Made by a program: the position numbers and the translations under genes. DNA of 64,000 nt from positions 1 to 64,000 of the forward strand of contig JAAEZM010000010.1 of NCBI GenBank assembly GCA_018222865.1, written 5' to 3'. The DNA is from Alphaproteobacteria bacterium (lineage in GTDB: Bacteria > Pseudomonadota > Alphaproteobacteria > Caulobacterales > Maricaulaceae). How positions within the stretch are numbered: position 1 is the stretch's first letter; each line of letters begins with the position of its first letter. Below are positions 9,083 through 18,261 of the stretch, one piece after another. The notes beneath the pieces were generated by a model. That model was not told where the DNA came from. It ran no database searches and saw only the letters and a program-made list of their open reading frames with translations.

Positions 9083-10093
9083 ATGAATCCGGGTGTGTTG
9101 TTTCTGCCTGTCTTTCGCGCGTCGATGACGGCTTATCTGCTGGGCCTGCTGGTCCTGGCGGTTGCGGATTTTTGGCGCCTGAGCGCGGGCATTCCTTCCC
9201 AGTTCATGGGCTTGTCTGCAGCTGTTATCTGGTTTTTCGTTTTCAGTCTTCACGCCAATCGCCGCCGATATGTGGACCGCGGAACCGCGCTGGCCTTGCT
9301 GCCCGTGATACTCGCGGTTCTAGCGAAGGTCGTCACCGGACTGACTGTGATGGTGATGGGCATGTTCGAGGAAATGCGTCGCTTCGCTGCCGATAATGGT
9401 GTCGACGCAAGCGATGATGAGGCCTTCCTGGCGGCTATGTCTGAGCCCGGCTTCATGGCGGCGTTTGAAGCGCATATTGAAGCCAATGAAGCCGCGGCAC
9501 TGGAAATCGCGGCTGCCGGCTCGACACCGTCTTTTCTCGCATTCTGGCTGATGATTCTGGCATTTGCGCCTTGGTTTGCTCAGCTCAAGCGCAAGGGCGG
9601 GCGCATCAATATGGACCAGACAACCCCGTCCATGTTCAATCCAGCTCCTCTTGCCCCTCAGCCTGATCCGGCGTCGGCCCCTGAGCCGACCGAGCCGGAA
9701 AAGGTGGAGGAGGTCGCGCCTGTTGCGAGTGAGCCGACGGAAGGCGTCGAGACTGAAGCCCCTGAGGCGGAACAATCAGAGCCAGAACAGTCTGAGACAG
9801 AACACTCGGCTATCGAGCCCTCCGGGGACGTTGAAGCCGATGCTGAAGCGACACGGGAGCTCGACGCGCCTGTTGCCGAGGTAAAGGATGCAGAAGACGA
9901 CCAGACAGGGCTGTCGGAGCAAGCTGAGCCGGATGACGCAGCTGCGGCCACCGATGAGGCTTTAGCGCCTTCACAGGACGAGGCGGATCAGCCGGCACAG
10001 GAAAGCGCAGAAACGGCACCGGAAGCCGCACCTGAAACCTCATCCGAGGCCTCACCAGCAACCACTGACCCCGAGCCGCGCAAGCCAGACTAG
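9083..10093 (+). CDS. Membrane protein with long acidic Ala/Glu/Pro-rich tail
   Basis: The 336-residue protein has four or five hydrophobic helices in residues 1-175, then a ~150-residue low-complexity tail rich in Glu, Ala, Pro and Ser with many EPE, AEA and PEA units. The tail is strongly acidic and almost certainly disordered. No family recognised. The start at 9083 follows GGGGGCG; a start 14 codons earlier (9041) is less likely. Its stop overlaps the last four bases of the convergent lipB gene. Confidence 0.65.
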   Translation: MNPGVLFLPVFRASMTAYLLGLLVLAVADFWRLSAGIPSQFMGLSAAVIWFFVFSLHANRRRYVDRGTALALLPVILAVLAKVVTGLTVMVMGMFEEMRRFAADNGVDASDDEAFLAAMSEPGFMAAFEAHIEANEAAALEIAAAGSTPSFLAFWLMILAFAPWFAQLKRKGGRINMDQTTPSMFNPAPLAPQPDPASAPEPTEPEKVEEVAPVASEPTEGVETEAPEAEQSEPEQSETEHSAIEPSGDVEADAEATRELDAPVAEVKDAEDDQTGLSEQAEPDDAAAATDEALAPSQDEADQPAQESAETAPEAAPETSSEASPATTDPEPRKPD

Positions 10094-10770
10094 GCGGCTA
10101 GCAGTTCCGGCGCATCGACCTTGCGCGCTTGACCGAAAATATCGGTGAAGGCGAGGTGGAGCGCCACGTCGAAATCATCCATCGATGCCGTCTTGCCCAG
10201 TTTTTCAAGACTGGTGACGCCATAGAGCGGGTTGGAGATGCCGCACGGTGTAATGCCGCCGAAATGCGACAGGTCCGGCGCGACATTGAACGCAATGCCG
10301 TGAAAGCTGACCCATCGGCGCAGGCGAACGCCGATGGCAGCGATTTTGTCTTCACGACCATCACCTAGATCGACCCAGACACCGACGCGACCGTCACGCG
10401 TGCCAGCAGTGATTCCAAAGGCCGCTGCCGTATCAACCAGCCATTTTTCCATGTTCTGGACGAATTTTCGGGCGTCGCGCCCCCGCTTGGTCAAGTCAAG
10501 CATGACATAGGCAACGCGCTGCCCGGGGCCGTGATAGGTATAATCACCGCCACGACCCGTTTCATAGATCGGAAAACGGTCCGGCGTCAGCAAGTGCTCG
10601 GGCTTGGAACTCGTGCCGGCCGTATAGAGCGGTTCGTGCTCAAGCAGCCAGATCAGCTCATTGGCTTCACCCTTTGCAATCGCTGCCGCACGTGATTCCA
10701 TGAAGGCCACAGCGGCTTCATAGGGCACAAAACCCTTGGAAACGGCCCAATCAACGGTCAGATCTGTCAT
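10090..10770 (-). CDS. lipB: Octanoyl-[acyl carrier protein] transferase LipB
   Basis: The 226-residue protein transfers octanoate from acyl-ACP to lipoyl domains, the first step of lipoate synthesis. Diagnostic segments are [30 protein letters not shown] (the catalytic Lys region) and ITPCGI (the catalytic Cys). Length is normal for the family. It ends in a 4-base overlap with the convergent membrane protein gene, and its 5' end faces the FliN-like gene. Confidence 0.94.
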   Translation of the reverse strand: MTDLTVDWAVSKGFVPYEAAVAFMESRAAAIAKGEANELIWLLEHEPLYTAGTSSKPEHLLTPDRFPIYETGRGGDYTYHGPGQRVAYVMLDLTKRGRDARKFVQNMEKWLVDTAAAFGITAGTRDGRVGVWVDLGDGREDKIAAIGVRLRRWVSFHGIAFNVAPDLSHFGGITPCGISNPLYGVTSLEKLGKTASMDDFDVALHLAFTDIFGQARKVDAPELLAA

Positions 10771-10853
10771 ATCAACACTGCTTTAACTCTGCGGAAACCG
10801 GTTCGCGTAAACATCGTGATGATTACCCTTAAGGGCAAGTCTGGGAGTGATGC

Positions 10854-11102
10854 GTGTCACAGATCGGCGCTGTCGAAGTTGAAATCTCTGTCCTGCTTGG
10901 ACGTTCCAAGATGCCGATCCAGCAATTCTTGCGCATGGGTCGCGGCGCGGTGATTCCGCTTGATTCGGGTGAGGATGACGAAGTCTGGATCCTCGCCAAT
11001 AATCATCCAATCGCCCGTGGTGAAGTCGTCATCCAAGGCGATCGCATTGCGGTGACCATAACCGGGCCTGCCGACGCGCACGAATATTTCGCCGCCGCGT
11101 AA
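10854..11102 (+). CDS. fliN: Stand-alone FliN/SpoA-domain protein
   Basis: The 82-residue protein is a bare SpoA domain: VEISVLLGRSKMPIQQFLRMGRGAVIPLD, then the typical VWILANNHPIARGEVV and a C-terminal beta segment. FliN forms the flagellar switch ring with FliM and FliG and acts in torque and direction control; SpoA domains also occur in type III secretion. The GTG start at 10854 has GGGAG 6 bases upstream; the ATG at 10850 is out of frame. No other flagellar gene is in the window, so its membership in the flagellum is inferred from the domain alone. Confidence 0.75.
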   Translation: MSQIGAVEVEISVLLGRSKMPIQQFLRMGRGAVIPLDSGEDDEVWILANNHPIARGEVVIQGDRIAVTITGPADAHEYFAAA

Positions 11103-11131
11103 CCATCTGCATAAAGAACCGCATAAACCTC

Positions 11132-11160
11132 TTCACAAGGGCCGGGGATATTGCTATCTC
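11132..11160 (+). promoter_or_regulatory. Probable promoter of tRNA-Leu
   Basis: A -35 element TTCACA (11132-11137) and a -10 element TATCTC (11155-11160) are separated by exactly 17 bases, and the tRNA 5' end follows 18 bases downstream. Confidence 0.5.
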
Positions 11161-11177
11161 CCGCGCCTCTTCCACGT

Positions 11178-11264
11178 GCGGTCGTGGCGGAATTGGTAGA
11201 CGCGCAGCGTTGAGGTCGCTGTGGGGTAAAACCCGTGGAAGTTCGAGTCTTCTCGACCGCACCA
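11178..11264 (+). tRNA. tRNA-Leu(GAG)
   Basis: The 87-base gene folds as a class II tRNA. The acceptor GCGGTCG (11178-11184) pairs with CGACCGC (11254-11260). The anticodon stem CAGCG/CGCTG encloses loop TTGAGGT with anticodon GAG (11212-11214). A variable arm follows, and the T arm contains GTTCGAGTC. The CCA end is encoded. It reads CUC and CUU leucine codons. Confidence 0.95.
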
Positions 11265-11366
11265 TTTCTCTTATATCCCCAGCATCATTGCGGATTGCAC
11301 TGTAGTATCCGTGTCATATCCCTCTGTTAGCCAAACCGGAAAACCGGTCTTGGGAAGGGGAGTTTT

Positions 11367-13409
11367 ATGATCCGCACCGCTTTGCGCTATAGCTGCTTAT
11401 TGCTTGTACCGGCCCTGGCGGCCTGTCAGACGAATCGAGTGCCGTCTCTCGCCAGCGCTGATGACAACGACGCGATTGTCGAGCAAAGCCCATACTTCGC
11501 CAGCATCGATGTGATTGCAGCGGGCGAGGGTGCTGGAGAGCGCGACACGATCGTCGGCCACGTCTTTGAAGACCTCAATCGGGATGGTGTGCGCGACGCC
11601 GGCGAACCCGGCCTGGAAGACGTCATGGTCTCCAATGGGCGCGATGTGGCTGTCACGGATGCCGACGGCGCCTATGCGCTTCCGGTCCTGGATGACATGT
11701 CGGTCTTCGTCATTCAGCCGTCTGGCTGGCGTGTGCCGACCGATGAACGCTGGGTGCCCCAGTTCGCCTATCAACACAAACCCGAGGGGAGTCCCAGACC
11801 ATTGCGTTTTGGGGGGCTCGCCCCAACAGGTCCGCTTCCAGCAGCGATCAATTTCCCGCTTATCGAGAGTGAGGTTGGTGACGATTTTACCTGCGGTATT
11901 CTCGGTGATGTGCAGACCTATAATAATACTGAGGTCTCGTTCATGCGGGACAGTTCAGTCGACGATATTATCGATCGTGGCCCGGGGGCCGTGGACTGCC
12001 TTCTCGCTGTTGGTGACGTCATGGGTGATGATCTCGGGCTGATCGATCGTGTTGCCGAGATCTGGAGCGTTCTGGGCGTGCCGCAATGGTGGGTGCACGG
12101 CAATCACGACTATGATTTCGATGCCGACAGTGATGCCGATAGTGCGGATAGCTGGCGCAATCTCTACGGACCGGCCTACTACGCTTTTGAGATGGGCGAA
12201 GTGACCTTCTTCGTCATTGATAATGTCATCTATCCCTGCGGTATCGAAGATGCCCAGATGGCCGGCCGGGAATTCTGCGTCGAGGATGATCGTAAACGCT
12301 ATAATGGTCGGATCACGGACGATCAGATGGCGTTTGTTGAAGGCGTATTGGCCCATGCGGACGAGGACCATACGCTGATTTTTGCTCACCACATTCCCTT
12401 CGTATCCTTCGTCGACCAGACGACGACGGCGCACCAGACGGATAATGTGACGGACCTTTATGCTCTGGTGGAGGGGCGCAATGCGCTCTCCCTGTCTGGG
12501 CATACGCATACAATCGAGAATATGGCGCCAGGCGATCACTATGGCCCCTGGTCCGAGGCTGTGAATGTCGACGTCTTGCCGTTCCGACACATCATTGCCG
12601 GTGCAGTCTCCGGAGCCTGGTACAATGGCGATTTCGACGTGCATGGCGTGCCAATGGCCTTGAGCCGTCTCGGGGCTCCGCGTGGCTGGGTTGAGCTGGA
12701 ATTCGATGATGAGGGCGAGTATCGCGAGCGGTTTATGGCGTCCAATATGGGCCGTCATCGCGGCATGTGGCTTTCCATGAACACGCCGGGCTTTCGCACT
12801 TGGTTCAATAATATCAATGCGTGGCGCCAGTCTGATCGCGATGAGCGCGACCCCGTACCGCCACTGAATATTTTTGATCTGCCCGATGTGAAGATCCTGA
12901 CTCCTGAGGATCTGGCAGGCGAAAGCTTCATCACCGCCAATGTCTGGATCGGCGATAGCGAGACCGAGGTTGTGCTGACGATCAATGATGGTCCTCAAAT
13001 CGCTATGACCCGCACGCAGGACGCCCAGGGCGAGACGGCCAATATCGGTGCGCATTATGCCGACCCGTTCGCCATCCAGCGGCAATTCTCCGTCGCTCGT
13101 TATGCGTATGAGAGCCGGTCTGGAAACCCGAATGCCCAGGGTGTCCAGGGATATGCGCGCTGGCCGCTCTCACCGCGTGCGCCCCAGCCGCAGCGTTCGA
13201 TCACGGATCGCAATATGCATTTATGGCGTGCGCTTTTGCCGAGGGACCTGCCCGAGGGCGTGCATGTCGCGACGGTTACCGTGACCGACCGCCATGGCCG
13301 CGAGTTGGTGGATCGCATGGTCTTTGAGGTGCGTTCCCAGCGTCCCGACCCGGCCTGGCGCGCAAATGTTTGGGATGCTTTCGAGAACGGTGCTCCTGTT
13401 CGCGATTGA
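11367..13409 (+). CDS. Calcineurin-like metallophosphoesterase lipoprotein
   Basis: The 680-residue protein carries a lipoprotein signal (LVPALAAC, lipidated Cys near residue 20). Next comes a small beta domain (GHVFEDLNRDGVRDAGEPG), typical of the N-terminal domain of this family. The metallophosphoesterase core follows, with VGDVMGDD, WVHGNHDYDFD, FAHHIPF and LSGHTHT as its metal-binding motifs, and a C-terminal beta domain closes the protein. It would hydrolyse phosphate esters at the cell surface or in the periplasm; the substrate is unknown. It is a single gene, followed by a strong terminator. Confidence 0.85.
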   Translation: MIRTALRYSCLLLVPALAACQTNRVPSLASADDNDAIVEQSPYFASIDVIAAGEGAGERDTIVGHVFEDLNRDGVRDAGEPGLEDVMVSNGRDVAVTDADGAYALPVLDDMSVFVIQPSGWRVPTDERWVPQFAYQHKPEGSPRPLRFGGLAPTGPLPAAINFPLIESEVGDDFTCGILGDVQTYNNTEVSFMRDSSVDDIIDRGPGAVDCLLAVGDVMGDDLGLIDRVAEIWSVLGVPQWWVHGNHDYDFDADSDADSADSWRNLYGPAYYAFEMGEVTFFVIDNVIYPCGIEDAQMAGREFCVEDDRKRYNGRITDDQMAFVEGVLAHADEDHTLIFAHHIPFVSFVDQTTTAHQTDNVTDLYALVEGRNALSLSGHTHTIENMAPGDHYGPWSEAVNVDVLPFRHIIAGAVSGAWYNGDFDVHGVPMALSRLGAPRGWVELEFDDEGEYRERFMASNMGRHRGMWLSMNTPGFRTWFNNINAWRQSDRDERDPVPPLNIFDLPDVKILTPEDLAGESFITANVWIGDSETEVVLTINDGPQIAMTRTQDAQGETANIGAHYADPFAIQRQFSVARYAYESRSGNPNAQGVQGYARWPLSPRAPQPQRSITDRNMHLWRALLPRDLPEGVHVATVTVTDRHGRELVDRMVFEVRSQRPDPAWRANVWDAFENGAPVRD

Positions 13410-13426
13410 TCGAGCGCCAATTGAAA

Positions 13427-13477
13427 CTGTGATGATCGTTCGGCTTTGACCGTGCGATCATCACAGCTGCGTTTTTC
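13427..13477 (+). terminator. Rho-independent terminator after the phosphoesterase gene
   Basis: A perfect 12-bp stem, CTGTGATGATCG (13427-13438) with CGATCATCACAG (13455-13466), encloses a loop that can itself pair CGG with CCG. A T5 run follows at 13472-13476. Confidence 0.85.
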
Positions 13478-13579
13478 TCGCCTCTAGCTTGAATCTCGCT
13501 CTCGCCTTTGGCGACGGTGCGAATTAGTGTGCCGGCGAAGCTATTGAGACCGTTGATATCTGCCGAGAGGAGGGGCCCC

Positions 13580-14971
13580 GTGAGCGAAACCGCTTTTGAA
13601 GACGAACTCCTCCATGATGCGCCGGCCCGTGCAGACACAGATCCCGTCTTTGTTGCCGAACTGACCGAGGCGATCGCGCAGGAAGATGCGGATCGTGTTC
13701 GGCGGCTGTTATCGCCACTGCATGAAGCCGATATCGCCGATGTCCTGGAGCAGCTCTCAGCCAACAAGCTGGAAAGCCTGTCCATATTGGCGCCGGATAC
13801 GTTTACCGGCGAAGTGATCTCGGAGCTGGAGCCCGATAGTCGCGAACTGATTCTTGATCACCTTGATGCGTCTCATATTGCTGCAGCGATCACGGAACTC
13901 GACAGTGACGATGCTACCGACGTCTTGGAGGCAATCGACGAAGACCTTCGCGATGCGGTTCTGGCAGAAGTGCCCGAGCCAGAACGTGAAGCGGTGGAAT
14001 TGTCTCTCGCCTTTGATGAGGAGACAGCCGGTCGTCTCATGCAGCGGGAATTCGTCGCCGCGCCGGAGTTCTGGACGGTCGGCCATGCGCTCGATCACAT
14101 GCGCGCGGCGGATAATGACTTGCCCGACAAGTTCCACGACCTTTTCGTCATTGATACGGGGTTTCGCCCGGTCGGCGAAATTCCCGCATGCCGGCTGTTG
14201 AGTGCGCGGCGTGATACCGGTCTGCGCGAGCTTATGGAGGTGCCGCGCATTCTGGTGGATCCGGAAACCGACCAGGAAGAGGTCGCTTATCTCTTCCAGA
14301 AATACCACCTGGTTTCCGCTCCGGTCGTTGATGCTGCGGGGCGTTTGACCGGCATGCTGACGCTGGATGACATTGTTGATGTCATCCAGGATGAAAACAA
14401 GGAAGACATGCTCGCGCTGGCGGGCGTGAATGAGGCCGGTCTTGCCGATACGGTCGTGCAATCTGTTCGGGCTCGAGCGCCTTGGCTCCTGGTCAATCTC
14501 GCGACTGCCATTCTCGCATCTGCTGTGATTGCGATTTTTGAAGGGGCGATCGAGCGAATAGTGGCTCTGGCGGTCTTGATGCCAATTGTCGCCTCGATGG
14601 GCGGCAATGCCGGCACACAATCGCTTGCTGTTGCGGTGCGCTCCATTGCTGAACGCGATCTGACCGCGGCAAATGCCATGCGTGTAGTTTGGCGTGAACT
14701 TGCGACAGGCATGGTGAATGGATTGATTTTTGCCGTCGTCATGGGGGTTGTGACCCTCGTCTGGTTCCAGGATTGGCAACTCGCTGCAGTGATCGCCACG
14801 GCCATGGTCATCAATCTGGGATGTGCTGGATTATCAGGTATTTTGATCCCGCTGGGGCTGATGCGAGCCGGTGCAGATCCTGCTGTCGCGTCCTCGGTCT
14901 TTGTGACCACCGTGACGGACGTTGTGGGATTTCTCGCATTCCTGGGGTTGGCGGCACTCGTTCTTCTGTGA
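13580..14971 (+). CDS. mgtE: Magnesium transporter MgtE
   Basis: From this GTG the protein is 463 residues. It has the acidic MgtE N-domain (LLSPLHEADIADVLEQL and following helical repeats), two CBS domains that sense Mg2+, with LVSAPVVDAAGRLTGMLTLDDIVDVI in the second, and a C-terminal block of five helices with MPIVASMGGNAGTQSLAV. It forms a dimeric Mg2+ channel in the inner membrane gated by cytoplasmic Mg2+. The start was chosen because GAGGAGGGG lies just before GTG 13580; the frame is open 24 codons further up. Confidence 0.92.
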   Translation: MSETAFEDELLHDAPARADTDPVFVAELTEAIAQEDADRVRRLLSPLHEADIADVLEQLSANKLESLSILAPDTFTGEVISELEPDSRELILDHLDASHIAAAITELDSDDATDVLEAIDEDLRDAVLAEVPEPEREAVELSLAFDEETAGRLMQREFVAAPEFWTVGHALDHMRAADNDLPDKFHDLFVIDTGFRPVGEIPACRLLSARRDTGLRELMEVPRILVDPETDQEEVAYLFQKYHLVSAPVVDAAGRLTGMLTLDDIVDVIQDENKEDMLALAGVNEAGLADTVVQSVRARAPWLLVNLATAILASAVIAIFEGAIERIVALAVLMPIVASMGGNAGTQSLAVAVRSIAERDLTAANAMRVVWRELATGMVNGLIFAVVMGVVTLVWFQDWQLAAVIATAMVINLGCAGLSGILIPLGLMRAGADPAVASSVFVTTVTDVVGFLAFLGLAALVLL

Positions 14972-15013
14972 TGATATCAATCCAGGCGCTGGGGAGCGGA
15001 GGAAGGTGAGATT

Positions 15014-15961
15014 GTGCGTGTCTTGAGTTTCGCACTCGCATGTTTGTGCGTTGTGTCCGGCGGAGCCGTAGCTGAGGGCGAGTGGCAGCCGGCCGGACGT
15101 CTCGATGCTGCACGCTCGGGGCTCGCCGCGGCTGTGCTGGAGGGAACGCTTTACGCGGCCGGCGGCGCAGGCTTGACGGATCCGCGTGACGAGTTTGAAA
15201 GCTATGATGCTGAACTCGATCGCTGGTTTTCTGAAACACCCTTGCCGAGAGGCCTTGAACGCTTCGGCATGAGCGTCATTGAAGATCGGATTTATATCGC
15301 GGGTGGATATGCGCGCGGTGAGCTTGGCGGTGTTGGACCGAGTCCGGCGATGTGGTCCTGGTCGCCACAGAGCCGCATCTGGCAGAGCGAAGCTCCCATG
15401 CCAGCGCCAAGGGCTGATTTTTCTCTGATTGCCGCTGATGGACGTCTCTTTGCGATCGGTGGGGCGTTTGATGATGAAGCCATTTTTGTTTTCGACCCTG
15501 AGGCGCGCGAGTGGGATAGCCTGGACGCACCAGAAGGCATTGTGAGGCCCGGCGCCGCGGCTCTGGCGCTTGAGGGCGAGATTTTTGTGGCGGGCGGTTT
15601 CGATTCCGATGCGCCGTCCCGGCACGTGCATCTGTACACTGTTGCAGATGACAGCTGGACCGAGGCTCCAATGTTGCCGGAAGGGCGGGCTGGCGCCGCG
15701 ATTGCGCAGGATGCACAAGGCCGTATCCATTTGTTCGGTGGACGCGGGCCGGGCAGTGTCACGCTCGACAGCCATATCAGCTGGATGCCCGGTGAAGCAT
15801 CCTGGCGTGTGGAGGAAGACCTGCCGTCTCCGAGAACCAATGCGGCGGCGGCTCAGCTTGAAGATGGTATCTTCGTTGTTGGCGGGGGTTCCGGTGGTGG
15901 CTTTCTAGCGCCCTTTACGGCGCTGGATACAACGGATGTCTATCGCGAGACAGGCGATTAG
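15014..15961 (+). CDS. Secreted kelch-repeat beta-propeller protein
   Basis: The 315-residue protein has a signal peptide (LSFALACLCVVSGGAVAE) followed by about six kelch blades. Each blade shows a double-glycine strand end (YAAGGAG, YIAGGYA, FAIGGAF, FVAGGFD, HLFGGRG, FVVGGGS) and a Trp further on. Such propellers bind sugars or proteins, and some are sialic-acid mutarotases (NanM-like), but nothing here fixes a ligand. It follows mgtE with about 40 bases between, behind a GGAAGG ribosome site for the GTG start. Confidence 0.75.
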   Translation: MRVLSFALACLCVVSGGAVAEGEWQPAGRLDAARSGLAAAVLEGTLYAAGGAGLTDPRDEFESYDAELDRWFSETPLPRGLERFGMSVIEDRIYIAGGYARGELGGVGPSPAMWSWSPQSRIWQSEAPMPAPRADFSLIAADGRLFAIGGAFDDEAIFVFDPEAREWDSLDAPEGIVRPGAAALALEGEIFVAGGFDSDAPSRHVHLYTVADDSWTEAPMLPEGRAGAAIAQDAQGRIHLFGGRGPGSVTLDSHISWMPGEASWRVEEDLPSPRTNAAAAQLEDGIFVVGGGSGGGFLAPFTALDTTDVYRETGD

Positions 15962-16006
15962 ATCCGGCTTTGATCTTGCAGCGCCCGTTAGGGAGCTCAT
16001 GGGTAT

Positions 16007-18172
16007 GTGTCAGAACTGAACAAGATGAAACCGCAACTCAAATCTACTCCGGCCGCGCGCGACCTGATCAAGCGTTTCGAGCCGTTTCAGCCGCAGGCCG
16101 TTCGCGGCGATGATGGGCGCTGGGTTGTCGGGTTTGGACACCATGCTGCAGCCAAAGAAGGCGTCGCCGTCTCTGAGAAGGAAGCAGATCTTCTTCTGAT
16201 CTATGATGTCCTTCAGGCCGAGACCGCGCTTGATGCCGTACTGAATACGCCGCTCAAACCGAGCCAACGCGATGCTCTGGTCTCCTTTGTCGCCGACATT
16301 GGAGCAGAAGCGTTCGAGACTTCTGATGTCGCGCGATACCTCTTTGAGGGCCGTGCGATGGCAGCAGGTGAAGCCCTGGCCATTTATGGCGATGCCAATC
16401 TGGAACGCCGCGAAGCCGAGAATGCGCTCTTCATGACCTCGTTCGCACCGCCCGTTTCAAAAAAGGCGGCTGAACGTGAGAAGTCGACTGTAGAGCTTGT
16501 CATAAAGGTCGAGCACCCTGTCGAGGAAACTGTGTTGGAGCCGGTCGGTGCGGAGATGGCAGCAGAAGCGCCTGCTGAAGTCGATCCGCCAGCAGCAGAG
16601 CCTGTCGACACGGCGCCGCCGCCATCGGCCGCTGAGCTCGCTGCCCGGCAGGCCGCTGAAGCCGAGATTGCTCGTATTCTTGCGGTAGTCGGCGAGATTC
16701 CGCTGGATGAACTTCCGACTCAAAAAGCTGAGACGCCCGTTCCCGCGACCCTTGATATCATCGAAACGCAAGCGGATCCGGTGACCCCTGAGCCACAGAC
16801 CGGGCTCGAAGGGGATGCGGAAGATGCTGGCGACGAGGACAGTCCTGTCGAAACTGCGCCAGAACTCGAAGCGATCATAGAATTGGACGTGCCGACCATC
16901 ACGGATGAGGCCGTGGACGGGGATGAGGTTCCGGCTGACACTGCCGATGAGGGCGAGACGTCGATAACGGCTGAGCCTGAGAAACCGGCACCGTTACGCA
17001 AATCACCGCCTCGGATGATATTAAGCGGGCCACTTGATGCCATTCACGGCGCGGCGCCATTGCGCCGTTCGGAGCCGGCACCACAGCCTGCACCCGTGAG
17101 CGTGCCACTGGATTCGGTTCTTCCCGCAGAAGACAAGGCCGTTGAGGCGAAAGCTGAAACGGTTGCGGAAGTACCTGCTGAAGCGCCACGAGCTGAACCC
17201 ACAAAACCAGAGCCAGCTGCAAATGCGCCGGCCAAAGATGCGGCTGCGGCTCAGGTCATTGCCCGCATGTCGCAGGAAATCGAACACCTGCCGACCCAGG
17301 AAACGCCAGCAGAGGCCGGACGCGCCTTGATCAACACCTATGATCAAAGCCTGCCGGAGAATGCCACGCTGGGTTTTGTCCTAGCCGGCGGTCTCGCCAC
17401 CCATTTCGCCGAAGACGCGCAGGCACGCAGCGTGGAAGACGAGCTCGCCGAGCTCGCTGAAGCCATGCAGGAGGAAGAGGGCGCAGGCGAGGTCTTCGGC
17501 CTTGGCGCGCTTGATCTGGACGCCGATGTCGAAATTCGCGGCATGGCTGGCCAAGTCGAGGCTAAAGACGCGGCGGGTGAGGAAAAAACCGTTGTTGCCG
17601 AGCCGCAAAGCGAAGCGCAACAGGACGAGACATCAGAGCCGCGAGAGCCTGATGCGGATCTCCCCGACGCGCTTGTGGCTCAAGTTCACGATGTTGTCGA
17701 AAAAGAAGTCGAAAAAGTCGCGCAATCCGATAACCCACCGCCACATCCAGCCTATGAACCGGCGGAGGCTGCTGGTGCTGTCGGCGAGATTGAGGCTGCA
17801 GAGCGCGAGCATGATGAAGCTTATGCGGTCCATCATGCTGATGATCTTGAGACGGTTTCCACGGTATCGGCTGAGGAGCGCGATGTGCTCGCGGATGAGT
17901 TCTCGCCGTCCGACCTCGTCGGCGAAGAGGATGCCTTCACAGGCCAGGAACAGGTCGTTCACAAGGACCGAAGTGCCAGCTCCTTCGTCTTCGCAACAAT
18001 GCTGAGTTTCGGCTTCGCGGCGGTCGCCGGTGTCTATGCCTTCCCGGATATCGGGCAGATGTGGGAAACTGGACGTTTGACGATTGAGGCCTGGAGCTTC
18101 CTGGCGGGAAGTTTCGTATTTCTGTTCTCGCTTTGGTATCTGATCTCGGCTTTGAACGATAAGCGCAAGTAA
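16007..18172 (+). CDS. Large protein with degenerate lysozyme-like domain, long disordered linker and C-terminal membrane helices
   Basis: The 721-residue protein starts with a ~130-residue domain resembling GH24 phage lysozyme (RFEPF at 22-27, WVVGFGHH at 39-46, then LKPSQRDALVSFVADIGAEAF). Relative to T4 lysozyme the Glu is kept (Glu25), but the Asp position (+9) reads Gly and the Thr position (+15) reads Val, so catalysis is unlikely. Residues ~150-650 are low-complexity Ala/Glu/Pro/Asp sequence. Two hydrophobic helices end the protein (near 660-680 and 692-712). With no signal peptide, the lysozyme-like part may be cytoplasmic and tail-anchored. The GTG start has GGGAG upstream. Confidence 0.55.
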   Translation: MSELNKMKPQLKSTPAARDLIKRFEPFQPQAVRGDDGRWVVGFGHHAAAKEGVAVSEKEADLLLIYDVLQAETALDAVLNTPLKPSQRDALVSFVADIGAEAFETSDVARYLFEGRAMAAGEALAIYGDANLERREAENALFMTSFAPPVSKKAAEREKSTVELVIKVEHPVEETVLEPVGAEMAAEAPAEVDPPAAEPVDTAPPPSAAELAARQAAEAEIARILAVVGEIPLDELPTQKAETPVPATLDIIETQADPVTPEPQTGLEGDAEDAGDEDSPVETAPELEAIIELDVPTITDEAVDGDEVPADTADEGETSITAEPEKPAPLRKSPPRMILSGPLDAIHGAAPLRRSEPAPQPAPVSVPLDSVLPAEDKAVEAKAETVAEVPAEAPRAEPTKPEPAANAPAKDAAAAQVIARMSQEIEHLPTQETPAEAGRALINTYDQSLPENATLGFVLAGGLATHFAEDAQARSVEDELAELAEAMQEEEGAGEVFGLGALDLDADVEIRGMAGQVEAKDAAGEEKTVVAEPQSEAQQDETSEPREPDADLPDALVAQVHDVVEKEVEKVAQSDNPPPHPAYEPAEAAGAVGEIEAAEREHDEAYAVHHADDLETVSTVSAEERDVLADEFSPSDLVGEEDAFTGQEQVVHKDRSASSFVFATMLSFGFAAVAGVYAFPDIGQMWETGRLTIEAWSFLAGSFVFLFSLWYLISALNDKRK

Positions 18173-18261
18173 GGCGTCTAGTATTCTGTCAGCGTGCAAA
18201 ATAATTGCGCGGCCTTCCCGGCGGTCTTGACCCTCCCGGTTCGCGTGATATGTGCCGCTGC

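Noticed and set aside
11955-13085. Minus-strand open frame of 376 codons inside the phosphoesterase gene
   Set aside because: Antisense to conserved metal-binding motifs of the plus-strand gene; no ribosome site or protein-like pattern.
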